Part shown: positions 8,615 through 16,850 of the stretch, piece after piece
Layout of the letters: each line of letters starts with the position of its first letter
Numbering within the stretch: position 1 is the stretch's first letter
Assembly (NCBI GenBank): GCA_023393125.1
Contig: JAEWMQ010000020.1
Location: 93,105 to 157,104 of the forward strand
Source of the DNA: Bacillota bacterium
GTDB taxonomy: Bacteria > Bacillota > Clostridia > Lachnospirales > Cellulosilyticaceae
Direction: 5' to 3'
Length of the DNA: 64,000 nt
Translations under genes and position numbers: made by a program
Notes under the pieces: generated by a model
What the model was told of the DNA's origin: nothing
Databases searched by the model: none
What the model saw: only the letters and a program-made list of their open reading frames with translations

Positions 8615-9376
8615 TTATCTAGCTAACCAACCACCATCTACTGCTACTGTGTAACCATTTACATAGTTTGATGCTTCTGATGCTAAGAATACTGCTGGTC
8701 CTTGCATATCTGCTGGTGTTCCCCAACGTCCTGCAGGAATACGATCTAAGATTGCTTCACTTCTATCTTGATCTGCTCTAAGAGCTGCTGTATTGTTTGT
8801 AGCCATGTATCCTGGTGCAATAGCATTTACATTAATATTGTGAGCTGCAAATTCATTTGCCATAGCTCTTGTAATACCCATTACAGCTGATTTAGAAGCT
8901 GTGTAAGATGGTACACGGATACCGCCTTGGAATGAAAGCATAGATGCGATGTTAATAATTTTACCACCGTTACCTTGTTCAATGAATTTTCTAGCTACTG
9001 CTTGTGAGAAGAAGAATACTGTTTTTAAGTTGATGTTAATAACATCATCCCAGTTTTTCTCAGAGAAATCGATGCAGTCTTCTCTTCTAATGATACCAGC
9101 ATTGTTTACTAAGATATCTACTCTACCGAATTTTTCTACTGCTGTGTTAATGATCCCTTCGATTGGATCTGTTGACATTAAGTTTGCAACAACACCTACG
9201 AATTCTCCACCTTTTTCTTCTACAGCTTTTTGTGTTTCTGGCATTTCTACGTAGTCAACACCTACTACTTTTGCACCTGCTTCTGCATATGCAAGAGAAA
9301 TCCCTTGACCTAAACCAGTTGATGCACCTGTTACGATTGCTACTTTTCCTGCTAAGCTAAATTGATCTAAAATCAT
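8615..9376 (-). CDS. kduD: 2-dehydro-3-deoxy-D-gluconate 5-dehydrogenase (SDR)
   Basis: 253-aa classical short-chain dehydrogenase that reduces the KduI product to 2-keto-3-deoxygluconate with NAD(P)H. Cofactor motif TGASTGLGQG is near residue 17, NNAG is near residue 90, and the catalytic Tyr-Lys lies in YTASKSA with an upstream Ser (IASMLSF). The C-terminal YVNGYTVAVDGGW is typical of KduD. The start is ATG at 9376 with AGGAGG 8 nt upstream. Lying between uxaA and kduI, it links the unsaturated-uronate branch to the common KDG intermediate. Other SDR sugar dehydrogenases are possible, but the kduI neighbour makes KduD the best reading. Confidence 0.93.
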   Translation of the reverse strand: MILDQFSLAGKVAIVTGASTGLGQGISLAYAEAGAKVVGVDYVEMPETQKAVEEKGGEFVGVVANLMSTDPIEGIINTAVEKFGRVDILVNNAGIIRREDCIDFSEKNWDDVININLKTVFFFSQAVARKFIEQGNGGKIINIASMLSFQGGIRVPSYTASKSAVMGITRAMANEFAAHNINVNAIAPGYMATNNTAALRADQDRSEAILDRIPAGRWGTPADMQGPAVFLASEASNYVNGYTVAVDGGWLAR

Positions 9377-9488
9377 TTGACTTACCTCCTAAATATGTAC
9401 TTATTTATTTTTATTAATTGACTTACCTTTTTTAAATATTTCTTTTCTCTATTATTTAAAACAATCCCTTTTACAATAAAAACTTACT

Positions 9489-10925
9489 TTATAATGTAAC
9501 ACCATCTTTAAAGATAGCTAAATCACGAATGCCATTTTCTTCTGTCTTACACTGAATTTCTCCAGATGCTAATGCTAAAATGTATGCATAAAACTCTGAT
9601 GAAACTTCTTCCATTGTTCTACCTAGTAAAAGCTGACCTGCATTAAAATCAATCCAGTTTTTCTTCTTAGCATACAATTCATTGTTACTTGAAATCTTCA
9701 CAGTTGGTACTGGTGATCCAAATGGTGTACCTCTACCTGTTGTAAAAAGAACAATATGAGCACCTGAAACAGCAAGGGCTGTTGATGCAACAAGGTCATT
9801 ACCAGGAGCTTGAAGTAGGTTAAGCCCCTTAGTAATAACACTTTGACCATAATCAAGAACATCCACTACTGGTGCACTACCACCTTTTTGGGTACATCCT
9901 AATGACTTATCTTCAAGTGTTGAAATACCACCTTTTTTATTACCTGGAGATGGGTTTTCATAAACCACTTGGTCATGTTTAATAAAATAATTTTTGAAAT
10001 TATTAATGAGTGAAACGGTTTTATCAAACACCTCTTCATTAACACAGCGTTTCATAAGAAGTGTCTCAGCCCCAAACATTTCAGGTACTTCAGTAAGAAT
10101 GGATGTACCACCCTCACTGATTAATTTATCAGATACAGCGCCTACTAATGGATTAGCTGTGATGCCAGAAAAACCATCTGATCCTCCACATTTTAATCCG
10201 ATAACAAGCTCTGAAGCAGGTACATCTTCTCTAGTAAATCCAGAGGCATAATTTACAAGTTCACCAAGGACTTCTAATGATACTGCTACTTCATCTTCAT
10301 GCTCTTGAGAAACAACAAATTTAACACGTTTCTCATCGTAGTCACCAATTACTGCTTTGAGGCCGTCTATGGTGTTGTTTTCGCAACCAAGCCCGAGTAC
10401 TAGTACCGCCCCAGCATTAGGATGATTAATTAAACCAGCTAATGCTTTTTGTGTATTTAAATGATCCTCACCTAACTGTGAGCATCCATAAGGATGTGCA
10501 AAAGTATAAATGCCATCAATATTTTCTTTTACCAAGCTTTGTGCTTTTCTTTCAATAATCTTAGCAATATCATTAACACATCCAACTGTTGGAATAATCC
10601 ATACTTCATTACGAATTCCCACTTTACCATTTGTTCTTCTATAACCTTTAAATGTAGCTGGTAAGTGAGCATCTAATGGTTTTACTTCTGGCTCATAAGT
10701 ATATTCAAGTAAATCACCTAAGCCAGTTTTAAGATTATGAGTATGTACCCACTCTCCTTCATTAATATCAGCAGTGGCAACGCCTATTGGATTGCCATAT
10801 TTAATAATAGCTTCACCCTTTTTAATCGGTACAATCGCTTTTTTATGACCAGCTGGAATACCTTCTGTTTCTTTAAGGGCTACCATAACATTATCTTTTT
10901 CATTGATTTTAATAAAATCTATCAT
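9489..10925 (-). CDS. uxaA: Altronate dehydratase
   Basis: 478 aa. It dehydrates D-altronate to 2-keto-3-deoxygluconate. The protein has the family layout of a small N-terminal SAF domain (residues 1-75, with EGEWVHTHNLKT) and a large C-terminal dehydratase domain (GYRRTNGKVGIRNEVWIIPT, CGGSDGFSGITANP, GRGTPFGSPVPT). Conserved Cys residues in PTVGCVND, YGCSQLG and GLGCENN fit an Fe/metal site. It starts only 4 nt after the uxaB stop codon, so translation is probably coupled. The length and order are those of a full UxaA rather than split GarD/UxaA-like proteins. Confidence 0.95.
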   Translation of the reverse strand: MIDFIKINEKDNVMVALKETEGIPAGHKKAIVPIKKGEAIIKYGNPIGVATADINEGEWVHTHNLKTGLGDLLEYTYEPEVKPLDAHLPATFKGYRRTNGKVGIRNEVWIIPTVGCVNDIAKIIERKAQSLVKENIDGIYTFAHPYGCSQLGEDHLNTQKALAGLINHPNAGAVLVLGLGCENNTIDGLKAVIGDYDEKRVKFVVSQEHEDEVAVSLEVLGELVNYASGFTREDVPASELVIGLKCGGSDGFSGITANPLVGAVSDKLISEGGTSILTEVPEMFGAETLLMKRCVNEEVFDKTVSLINNFKNYFIKHDQVVYENPSPGNKKGGISTLEDKSLGCTQKGGSAPVVDVLDYGQSVITKGLNLLQAPGNDLVASTALAVSGAHIVLFTTGRGTPFGSPVPTVKISSNNELYAKKKNWIDFNAGQLLLGRTMEEVSSEFYAYILALASGEIQCKTEENGIRDLAIFKDGVTL

Positions 10926-10929
10926 AGAC

Positions 10930-12396
10930 CTATTCTCCTATCAACTCTTCGAGTGCTTTTCTCATACCAATAGCAGCAATTCTTTCTAAATGAGCTGTAA
11001 CAGTTTCATTGAAGTTTTTATACTCACCTAAGTCTTTGCCCCAGAATTTTGTATGGCTAGTAAATTCTTTTACAAGCTCTGCTATCTCTAATTTACCAAC
11101 GCGACTAGCAAAGAATTCAAGTACATCAGCATCATCCATAATACGATATTCTTCTTCACCACGTTTACCAATTAATGCACCATCTACAAGTTTATTTGAA
11201 TTGTAAAATGCCATAAGTGCTGCGAATGAGAATGTTAAATATTTAGGAATTTCTCCTTTTGCTTCGTAATAATCATGGAAACTTACAAGATTTCTAGCTT
11301 TCCATTTTGATACTGAATTAAGGGAAATAGCAAGCACACTATGATCGATAAATGGATTTTCAAAACGTTCAATAACTGAGTTTGTAAATGCCACCACTTC
11401 ATCATGAGGAAGATCTACTGTTGGAACAATTTCATCAAATAATAAGTGCTCCATATAAGTGCGAACTGTTTTATCTTCCATACAGCCTCTTACAATATTT
11501 TCACCTGCAAGGTAACCTGCAAGTACAGTACCTGTATGACCACCATTTAAGATACGAACTTTACGTTCTCTGTATGGTTTTAAGTTATTTGTAAATACTA
11601 CATTACAACCTGCTTTATCAAGTGCAAAGCTTTCTGAGATATCTTTATCACTTTCAATAACCCAAAGACCAAATGGTTCTGCTACATCTAATAAGTCATC
11701 TTGGTAACCAAGTTCACTGCAAAGTGCCGCTGCTTCTTCTCTTGGGTAACCTGTTACAATACGGTCTACTAAAGTATTACAGAAAACATTAGCCTCTTTT
11801 ACCCAAGTAGCGAACTCTTCGCCAAGGTTCCAAAGAGATATGTAATTTAAAACACATTCTTTTAATTTTTCACCGTTTTTCTCAATAAGCTCTACTGGGA
11901 GAATTTTTAAGCCTTTTGTAACATCTCCATTAAAGTGTTTGTAGCGATCAAAGAGAAACTTTGTGAGCTTACCTGGATATGTATTAGGAGGTGTTAATTC
12001 AAATTTGTCACTCTCGTCATATACAATACCTGCTTCAGTTGTATTAGATACGATAAATTCAAGTGTTTCTACTTTTGATAAAGCTTCGTATGCTGCATAA
12101 TCTTCATTAGCTGCTACACTCTCACTTACACAAGTGATAATTCTTTTTTCATTAACAGTTTCACCATTAGATTTTCCCCTAAGAATAACTGTGTAAACAT
12201 TATCTTGTGCTTTAAAACGTTCTAAGTTACCAAATGTAATAGGTTTTACAAGGGCAACAGAGCCATTAAAACAACCTTTCTCATTAGCTACATCTATCAT
12301 CTGTTCTACGAATGCTCTTAAGAAATTACCTTCACCAAATTGAAGTACTTTAAGAGGACGTTCTTGTTTAACAATACCTTCGTTTACTTTTTTCAT
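10930..12396 (-). CDS. uxaB: Tagaturonate reductase (altronate oxidoreductase)
   Basis: 488 aa of the mannitol dehydrogenase/UxaB family, reducing D-tagaturonate to D-altronate with NADH. The N-terminal Rossmann entry is LQFGEGNFLRAFV, and the C-terminal domain carries the family signature KVRILNGGHTGT with the catalytic Lys region. The start is ATG at 12396 with GGAGGT upstream. It is the first gene of the minus-strand uronate operon, behind a TTGACT-17-TACAAT promoter with a LacI-type operator immediately downstream of the -10. It works directly after UxaC, which is encoded on the other side of the regulator. Confidence 0.95.
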   Translation of the reverse strand: MKKVNEGIVKQERPLKVLQFGEGNFLRAFVEQMIDVANEKGCFNGSVALVKPITFGNLERFKAQDNVYTVILRGKSNGETVNEKRIITCVSESVAANEDYAAYEALSKVETLEFIVSNTTEAGIVYDESDKFELTPPNTYPGKLTKFLFDRYKHFNGDVTKGLKILPVELIEKNGEKLKECVLNYISLWNLGEEFATWVKEANVFCNTLVDRIVTGYPREEAAALCSELGYQDDLLDVAEPFGLWVIESDKDISESFALDKAGCNVVFTNNLKPYRERKVRILNGGHTGTVLAGYLAGENIVRGCMEDKTVRTYMEHLLFDEIVPTVDLPHDEVVAFTNSVIERFENPFIDHSVLAISLNSVSKWKARNLVSFHDYYEAKGEIPKYLTFSFAALMAFYNSNKLVDGALIGKRGEEEYRIMDDADVLEFFASRVGKLEIAELVKEFTSHTKFWGKDLGEYKNFNETVTAHLERIAAIGMRKALEELIGE

Positions 12397-12422
12397 TTTA
12401 TACCTCCGTTATGTAAGCCATT

Positions 12423-12438
12423 TTGTAAGCTCTTACAA
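12423..12438. promoter_or_regulatory. LacI-family operator O1 (uxaB side)
   Basis: A perfect 16-bp palindrome, TTGTAAG-CT-CTTACAA, centred just downstream of the -10 of the uxaB promoter and therefore placed to block transcription. The 14-bp core TGTAAGCTCTTACA matches O2 at 12 of 14 positions. Confidence 0.75.
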
Positions 12439-12443
12439 TTTTG

Positions 12444-12472
12444 ATTGTAATAATAAAATCCATAAAAGTCAA
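12444..12472 (-). promoter_or_regulatory. uxaB-operon promoter
   Basis: Minus-strand TTGACT (12472-12467), a 17-nt spacer and TACAAT (12449-12444). The predicted start site falls at or inside operator O1. Confidence 0.7.
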
Positions 12473-12501
12473 CAATTAATTAATAAATTATTTATTAGAC
12501 A

Positions 12502-12530
12502 TTGACTTTGAAATTTATAGAAACTATAAT
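12502..12530 (+). promoter_or_regulatory. LacI regulator / uxaC promoter
   Basis: Plus-strand TTGACT (12502-12507), a 17-nt spacer and a perfect TATAAT (12525-12530), divergent from the uxaB promoter and followed directly by operator O2. Confidence 0.75.
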
Positions 12531-12535
12531 ATTTT

Positions 12536-12549
12536 TGAAAGCACTTACA
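12536..12549. promoter_or_regulatory. LacI-family operator O2 (regulator side)
   Basis: TGAAAGCACTTACA, differing from the O1 core at two positions, lies 5 nt after the -10 of the regulator promoter. Its centre is 112 bp from that of O1, a spacing that would permit cooperative or looped repression. Confidence 0.65.
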
Positions 12550-12572
12550 GAAATTAAAGGAGTGATAAGGAT

Positions 12573-13568
12573 TTGAACATTTATGATATTGCCGAACGTG
12601 CTGGTGTATCCATTGCCACTGTTTCAAGAGTGCTTAATGGCAGTCCTAATGTAAGCGCCAAAACTAAAGCTAAAGTATTAGGTGTTATTGAGGAAGCAGG
12701 TTATACACCTAACGTATTCGCTAGAGGCCTGGGACTTAATACAATGAAGATGATTGGTGTGCTTTGCACTGATGTAGCTGATATTTTCTATGCAAAAGCA
12801 GTTTCTGTCATTGAAAATGCACTAAGACAATATGGTTATGATTCTCTTCTTTGCTCTACTGGCAAGAATTTAGAAGATAAACAAAAATACATCGACTTAC
12901 TTTTAGCAAAAAGAGTAGATGCTCTCATTTTAATTGGCTCTACTTTCAAAGAGGAAATAGATAACTCTCACATCGAAAAAGCCGCTGCTAAAGTACCTAC
13001 TGTGATTATTAATGGCCTTATTGATGTCCCGAATACTTACTGCGTAACCTGTGATGAATATCAAGCCATGTACGATCAAGTGATTCATCTTAACAAAAAA
13101 GGATGTCACGATATTCTCTACCTTTATGACGTAGAAAGTTATAGTGGGCTTCAAAAACTAAGTGGTTACAAAGATGCCCATAAGAACTGTGGGTTTGGTG
13201 TAAATCCTAAGCTTATTGCAAAAGTAGATAAAGATATGTCCAAAATTGAAGCAACTGTTACTGAGCTGTTAGACGCAGACATCCATTTTTCAGCTGTACT
13301 CGCTTCCGAAGACCAATTAGCAATCGGTGCTATGCATGCCTTGCAAAAGAAAGGCCTTCATATTCCAGAAGACATACCTGTTATCGGTTTTAATAACTCA
13401 CTACTATGTGAATGTGCCATGCCAAAATTAAGTAGTGTAGATAATATGGTTGAAACACTATGTACTACTGCTATTAACGTATTAACTGATGTCTTTGACG
13501 GTAAAACCGTTACGAATAAAATGACTCTTTCTGCTAAATTAGTTGAAAGAGATACTTTTAAATTATAA
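12573..13568 (+). CDS. LacI-family regulator of uronate catabolism
   Basis: 331 aa. The N-terminal LacI helix-turn-helix is clear (NIYDIAERAGVSIATVSRVL followed by a hinge NVFARGLG). It is followed by a periplasmic-binding-protein-like ligand domain with family strands such as VIIGFNN-type PVIGFNNSLLCE near residue 270. Translation appears to start at TTG 12573, in frame with the HTH and preceded by AAAGGAG and AAGGA. It is cotranscribed with uxaC (27-nt gap) and divergent from uxaB. Two matching palindromes in the divergent promoter region make autoregulation plus uxaBA-kduDI repression likely. The inducer is presumably a uronate-pathway metabolite. Confidence 0.88.
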   Translation: MNIYDIAERAGVSIATVSRVLNGSPNVSAKTKAKVLGVIEEAGYTPNVFARGLGLNTMKMIGVLCTDVADIFYAKAVSVIENALRQYGYDSLLCSTGKNLEDKQKYIDLLLAKRVDALILIGSTFKEEIDNSHIEKAAAKVPTVIINGLIDVPNTYCVTCDEYQAMYDQVIHLNKKGCHDILYLYDVESYSGLQKLSGYKDAHKNCGFGVNPKLIAKVDKDMSKIEATVTELLDADIHFSAVLASEDQLAIGAMHALQKKGLHIPEDIPVIGFNNSLLCECAMPKLSSVDNMVETLCTTAINVLTDVFDGKTVTNKMTLSAKLVERDTFKL

Positions 13569-13595
13569 AACCCAATTGTTAAAGGAGACCTATTC

Positions 13596-15002
13596 ATGAA
13601 AAACTTTATGGACAAAGACTTTTTACTTTCTAATGAAACAGCAAAAACACTTTATCATGAAGCTGCTGCTTCAATGCCTATTATTGACTACCACTGTCAT
13701 ATCAATCCTCAAGAAATTGCTGAAAATAGAAGCTTCAAAAACATTACTGAAGTATGGCTTGGAGGAGATCACTACAAATGGCGTGCTATGCGTTCAAATG
13801 GTGTAGAAGAAAAATATATTACTGGTGATGCATCAGATAGAGAAAAGTTCCAAAAATGGGCTGAAACACTTCCAAAAGCTATCGGTAACCCACTCTATCA
13901 CTGGACACACCTTGAACTTCGTAAATACTTTGGTTACGAAGGTGTATTAAACGGAGATACTGCTGAAGAAGTTTGGAATCTTTGTAACGAAAAACTTCAA
14001 TCTGGCTCAATGAACGTAAGAGATATTATCGCGGCTTCTGATGTTAAACTCATCTGTACAACTGATGATCCTGTAGATTCTCTTGAATTCCACAAACAAA
14101 TTGCAGCAGATCCTACATGTAAAGTTAAAGTACTTCCAGCTTGGAGACCTGATAAAGCTGTTAATATCGAAAAAGATACTTTCGTAGCTTACATTCGTCA
14201 TCTTGCAGAAGTAAGCGAAATTGCAATTACAAATCTTGAAAGTTTATTTGTTGCATTAAATGTACGTTTAGATTTCTTCCATAAAATGGGCTGCCGCGCT
14301 TCTGATCATGGTCTTGACTATGTGGTTTATAACTCTGCTTCTTATGATGAAGTAGATGCTATTCTCAAAAAATCTTTAGCTGGTGAAAAAGTTACATATG
14401 ATGAAATGGAAAAATACAAAACAGCAATTTTACTTTTCTTAGGCGAAGCTTATGAAAAACGTGGTTGGGTAATGCAACTTCACTACGGTGCTATTAGAGA
14501 TAATAACAAAGCTATGTTCGCTAAACTTGGCCCAGATACAGGCTTTGACTGTATTAATACACGTAACTGTGCTGAAGGAACAGCTGCTTTCCTTAATGCC
14601 TTACAAATCCAAAATAAATTACCAAAAACAATCATTTACTCATTAAATCCTAATGACAATGCTTCTATCGGTACTATTCTGGGCTGTTTCCAAGGTAGTG
14701 AAGTAGCTGGTAAAATCCAACAAGGTTCTGCTTGGTGGTTTAATGATACAAAACAAGGTATGATTGACCAAATGACAAGCCTTGCTAACCTTTCAGTACT
14801 TGGTAACTTCGTAGGTATGCTTACAGACTCAAGAAGCTTCTTATCTTACACAAGACATGACTACTTCAGACGTATCCTTTGTAACTTAATTGGGACATGG
14901 GTAGAAAATGGAGAATATCCAGCTAATATGAAAGTCCTTAAAGAAATGGTTCAAGATATTTCATTTAATAATACAAATAGATATTTTGGTTTTAATGCTT
15001 AA
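13596..15002 (+). CDS. uxaC: Glucuronate/galacturonate isomerase
   Basis: 468 aa, the normal length for uronate isomerase. It converts D-galacturonate to D-tagaturonate (and glucuronate to fructuronate), the first cytoplasmic step. This amidohydrolase-fold family is recognised by the N-terminal metal motif IIDYHCHINP, by GWVMQLHYGAIRDNN, and by the C-terminal LTDSRSFLSYTRHDYFRR. The start is ATG at 13596 with AAAGGAG 9 nt upstream. It lies directly behind the LacI regulator and ahead of a strong terminator, so it ends the plus-strand unit while uxaB/uxaA are expressed divergently. Confidence 0.97.
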   Translation: MKNFMDKDFLLSNETAKTLYHEAAASMPIIDYHCHINPQEIAENRSFKNITEVWLGGDHYKWRAMRSNGVEEKYITGDASDREKFQKWAETLPKAIGNPLYHWTHLELRKYFGYEGVLNGDTAEEVWNLCNEKLQSGSMNVRDIIAASDVKLICTTDDPVDSLEFHKQIAADPTCKVKVLPAWRPDKAVNIEKDTFVAYIRHLAEVSEIAITNLESLFVALNVRLDFFHKMGCRASDHGLDYVVYNSASYDEVDAILKKSLAGEKVTYDEMEKYKTAILLFLGEAYEKRGWVMQLHYGAIRDNNKAMFAKLGPDTGFDCINTRNCAEGTAAFLNALQIQNKLPKTIIYSLNPNDNASIGTILGCFQGSEVAGKIQQGSAWWFNDTKQGMIDQMTSLANLSVLGNFVGMLTDSRSFLSYTRHDYFRRILCNLIGTWVENGEYPANMKVLKEMVQDISFNNTNRYFGFNA

Positions 15003-15021
15003 GAGCTAGAGAAAATCCAAC

Positions 15022-15070
15022 CCAATCAAAAAAGGAGGTGTTGCAAAATGCAACACCTTTTTTTGATTGG
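15022..15070 (+). terminator. Terminator after uxaC
   Basis: A long stem (CCAATCAAAAAAGG...GGTGTTGCA / TGCAACACC...TTTTTTTGATTGG) with a 3-nt loop and a run of seven Ts within the distal arm, 20 nt after the uxaC stop. Confidence 0.8.
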
Positions 15071-15127
15071 TCATTCAAGTACTACCTCTTACAATTCCTT
15101 CTCAGCTAAAAAAACAGTTTAAATAAA

Positions 15128-16096
15128 CTATTCAGTTACAGTATCACGCTCACAACACTTACAGATATCTATTGGTGTACGATCTAAATAATGTGCTGTT
15201 GTTCTAACCTTAAATGTTCTTGCTTCACCACATGCACAGTCACATACAGGATCTGTAGCTGAACAAGCAGTTGACGTACATTCTTTAGGTGGAATAGCAA
15301 ATAATATCTTTTGGCATTCTGGTAATGTTTCACAATCAGTACGTTCTGAACTCTTTGGTTTTTTAATAATTCTATGAGCTATAGGCACTTCATTCTGTCC
15401 TTCTACCTCAGTTACTACAACAAGTACAGCTATATCTTTATTTGGACATGCACTTGGAAATCTAAGGTTTACAAAGAGTAATTTACCTTCTGGAGTAACT
15501 TTTACATCCACAGTTTCAGTTTTCTGATCTTCACATTTTGCAAAAGGTACATTCTTAGTTTCTACACATAGACAATCACAGCAATTTGTTTGACATGCTG
15601 CAAAATCTACCTTACATTCTTTTATTTTACCTTTATGCTCTGTTTTTAATGCATCATGAAAACTATAAAAGGTTGTTGGGAAATCTTCAAAAGGACACGC
15701 ATTGTCTAGAGCAGCTCCACCTGCTTTATAGTCTATTAAAATATCCAATGTTTCAGTTTTACCCTTAATAAGATTGCCTAGTGTCCAGTCTACTGTACCT
15801 TGTGCATTATTAGTAGTTGCAGTACCTATAGTAGGATTGGTTGGTGGTGGTGGTACAATTCCTAGCAAGGTGAATAAATTAGTCTTAATCTGACCATGAA
15901 AGCTTACGTTACTAACTCCGTCTTCTTGTGCGGTTGCAGCAATTGTGATTTTATAACGACAAGGTCCTGTTGAATCAGGAGTTCCTGTAACAACAAAGTG
16001 TACTGGTCCAACTTCACCCTCACCAGGTTCTCCGTCTACCTCTTCTTCTGCTGCTACTACTACTTCTTCCAATAAATCTAATTTCTTATCTTCCAT
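15128..16096 (-). CDS. Cysteine-rich protein of unknown function
   Basis: 322 aa that I do not recognise. The first 30 residues are very acidic (LLEEVVVAAEEEVDGEPGEG), followed by beta-rich domains. There are 20 Cys residues, many clustered (CQTNCCDCLC, CDCAC, CKCC), plus a Pro-rich PPPPTNP. There is no signal peptide or membrane helix. The start is ATG at 16096 with GGGGG upstream. It is flanked on both sides by long non-coding stretches and convergent with uxaC, so it is a single-gene unit. Cys-cluster proteins without signal peptides in Clostridia are often spore coat or exosporium components (CdeC is a known example). That is only an analogy; a CATACTATA box resembling sporulation -10 elements lies at 16283-16291. 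Confidence 0.7.
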   Translation of the reverse strand: MEDKKLDLLEEVVVAAEEEVDGEPGEGEVGPVHFVVTGTPDSTGPCRYKITIAATAQEDGVSNVSFHGQIKTNLFTLLGIVPPPPTNPTIGTATTNNAQGTVDWTLGNLIKGKTETLDILIDYKAGGAALDNACPFEDFPTTFYSFHDALKTEHKGKIKECKVDFAACQTNCCDCLCVETKNVPFAKCEDQKTETVDVKVTPEGKLLFVNLRFPSACPNKDIAVLVVVTEVEGQNEVPIAHRIIKKPKSSERTDCETLPECQKILFAIPPKECTSTACSATDPVCDCACGEARTFKVRTTAHYLDRTPIDICKCCERDTVTE

Positions 16097-16512
16097 TTCA
16101 AATGCCCCCTTTAAATTTGTTTTTAATGAATAGCATTTCTTTCTTACTTTATTCCCCTCCTAGCCTTACTATTTACTGCACTTTTTCAAAAAACCAAGGT
16201 AACTTTCCTTCTCTCATCCATAGGATAGATTACCCTATATGGCGTTTATTTCTAGCATAAATATATTACTAAGCACGTACTATATAGTATGTAAGCCCTC
16301 GTTAATTCGACACCGTTTTTCCATTATATATAGAATATTTATTTATGTACTCCTTTACTTCTTATTGCAGCTTACTTCGCTTACCAAATACTTAAGGCTA
16401 GCTAGTAAGACAAGTACAATACAGTCTGTAAAACTCGAACACTGACACTTTGAATAAAATTATGACCTTGTAGAATAATAAACATGACAAAATAATGAAA
16501 GGAGTAAACAAG

Positions 16513-16797
16513 ATGAGTCGTTTTAACTTTACCGTTTCCTACTTAGATGCTAACGGTCAAAAACATGATCAAGAAGTTTATCTAGATAACCAAGATTACA
16601 AAAAGCATTATGAGCAAAATCATTCAATGCTCATGCAAAATTATCCCCCAGATCAAGCAGAAAAGCATATTTTAGCTACTAAAAAGCATTATATTGAAGA
16701 AACCCTAGCCCATCAATTTGGTGAGAATACCTCATTAGAATATGATGTAGCTGAAATGATTGATACACTAGATAGATCTATAAAAGGTGCTTTATAA
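16513..16797 (+). CDS. Small conserved-type hypothetical protein
   Basis: 94 aa from ATG at 16513, chosen because AAAGGAG lies 8 nt upstream; an in-frame ATG at 16495 lacks an RBS. The protein is soluble, mixed-charge and rich in His and Tyr (HYEQNHSMLMQNYPPDQAEKH), predicted mostly helical after a short N-terminal beta segment (FNFTVSYLDANG). It has no Cys and no membrane segment. Upstream, 16097-16512 contains a possible TTGAAT/TAGAAT promoter (16450-16476) and otherwise nothing I can name. A strong bidirectional terminator follows directly. Function unknown. Confidence 0.65.
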   Translation: MSRFNFTVSYLDANGQKHDQEVYLDNQDYKKHYEQNHSMLMQNYPPDQAEKHILATKKHYIEETLAHQFGENTSLEYDVAEMIDTLDRSIKGAL

Positions 16798-16850
16798 AAA
16801 AATAGAACCTTTAAGCTATACTTAGAGATAGCTTAAAGGTTCTATTTTTT
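16796..16850. terminator. Bidirectional terminator overlapping a stop codon
   Basis: A 17-bp perfect stem (TAGAACCTTTAAGCTAT and its complement) with flanking A and T runs and an 8-nt loop. The distal arm includes the stop codon of the minus-strand synthetase gene. Confidence 0.85.
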
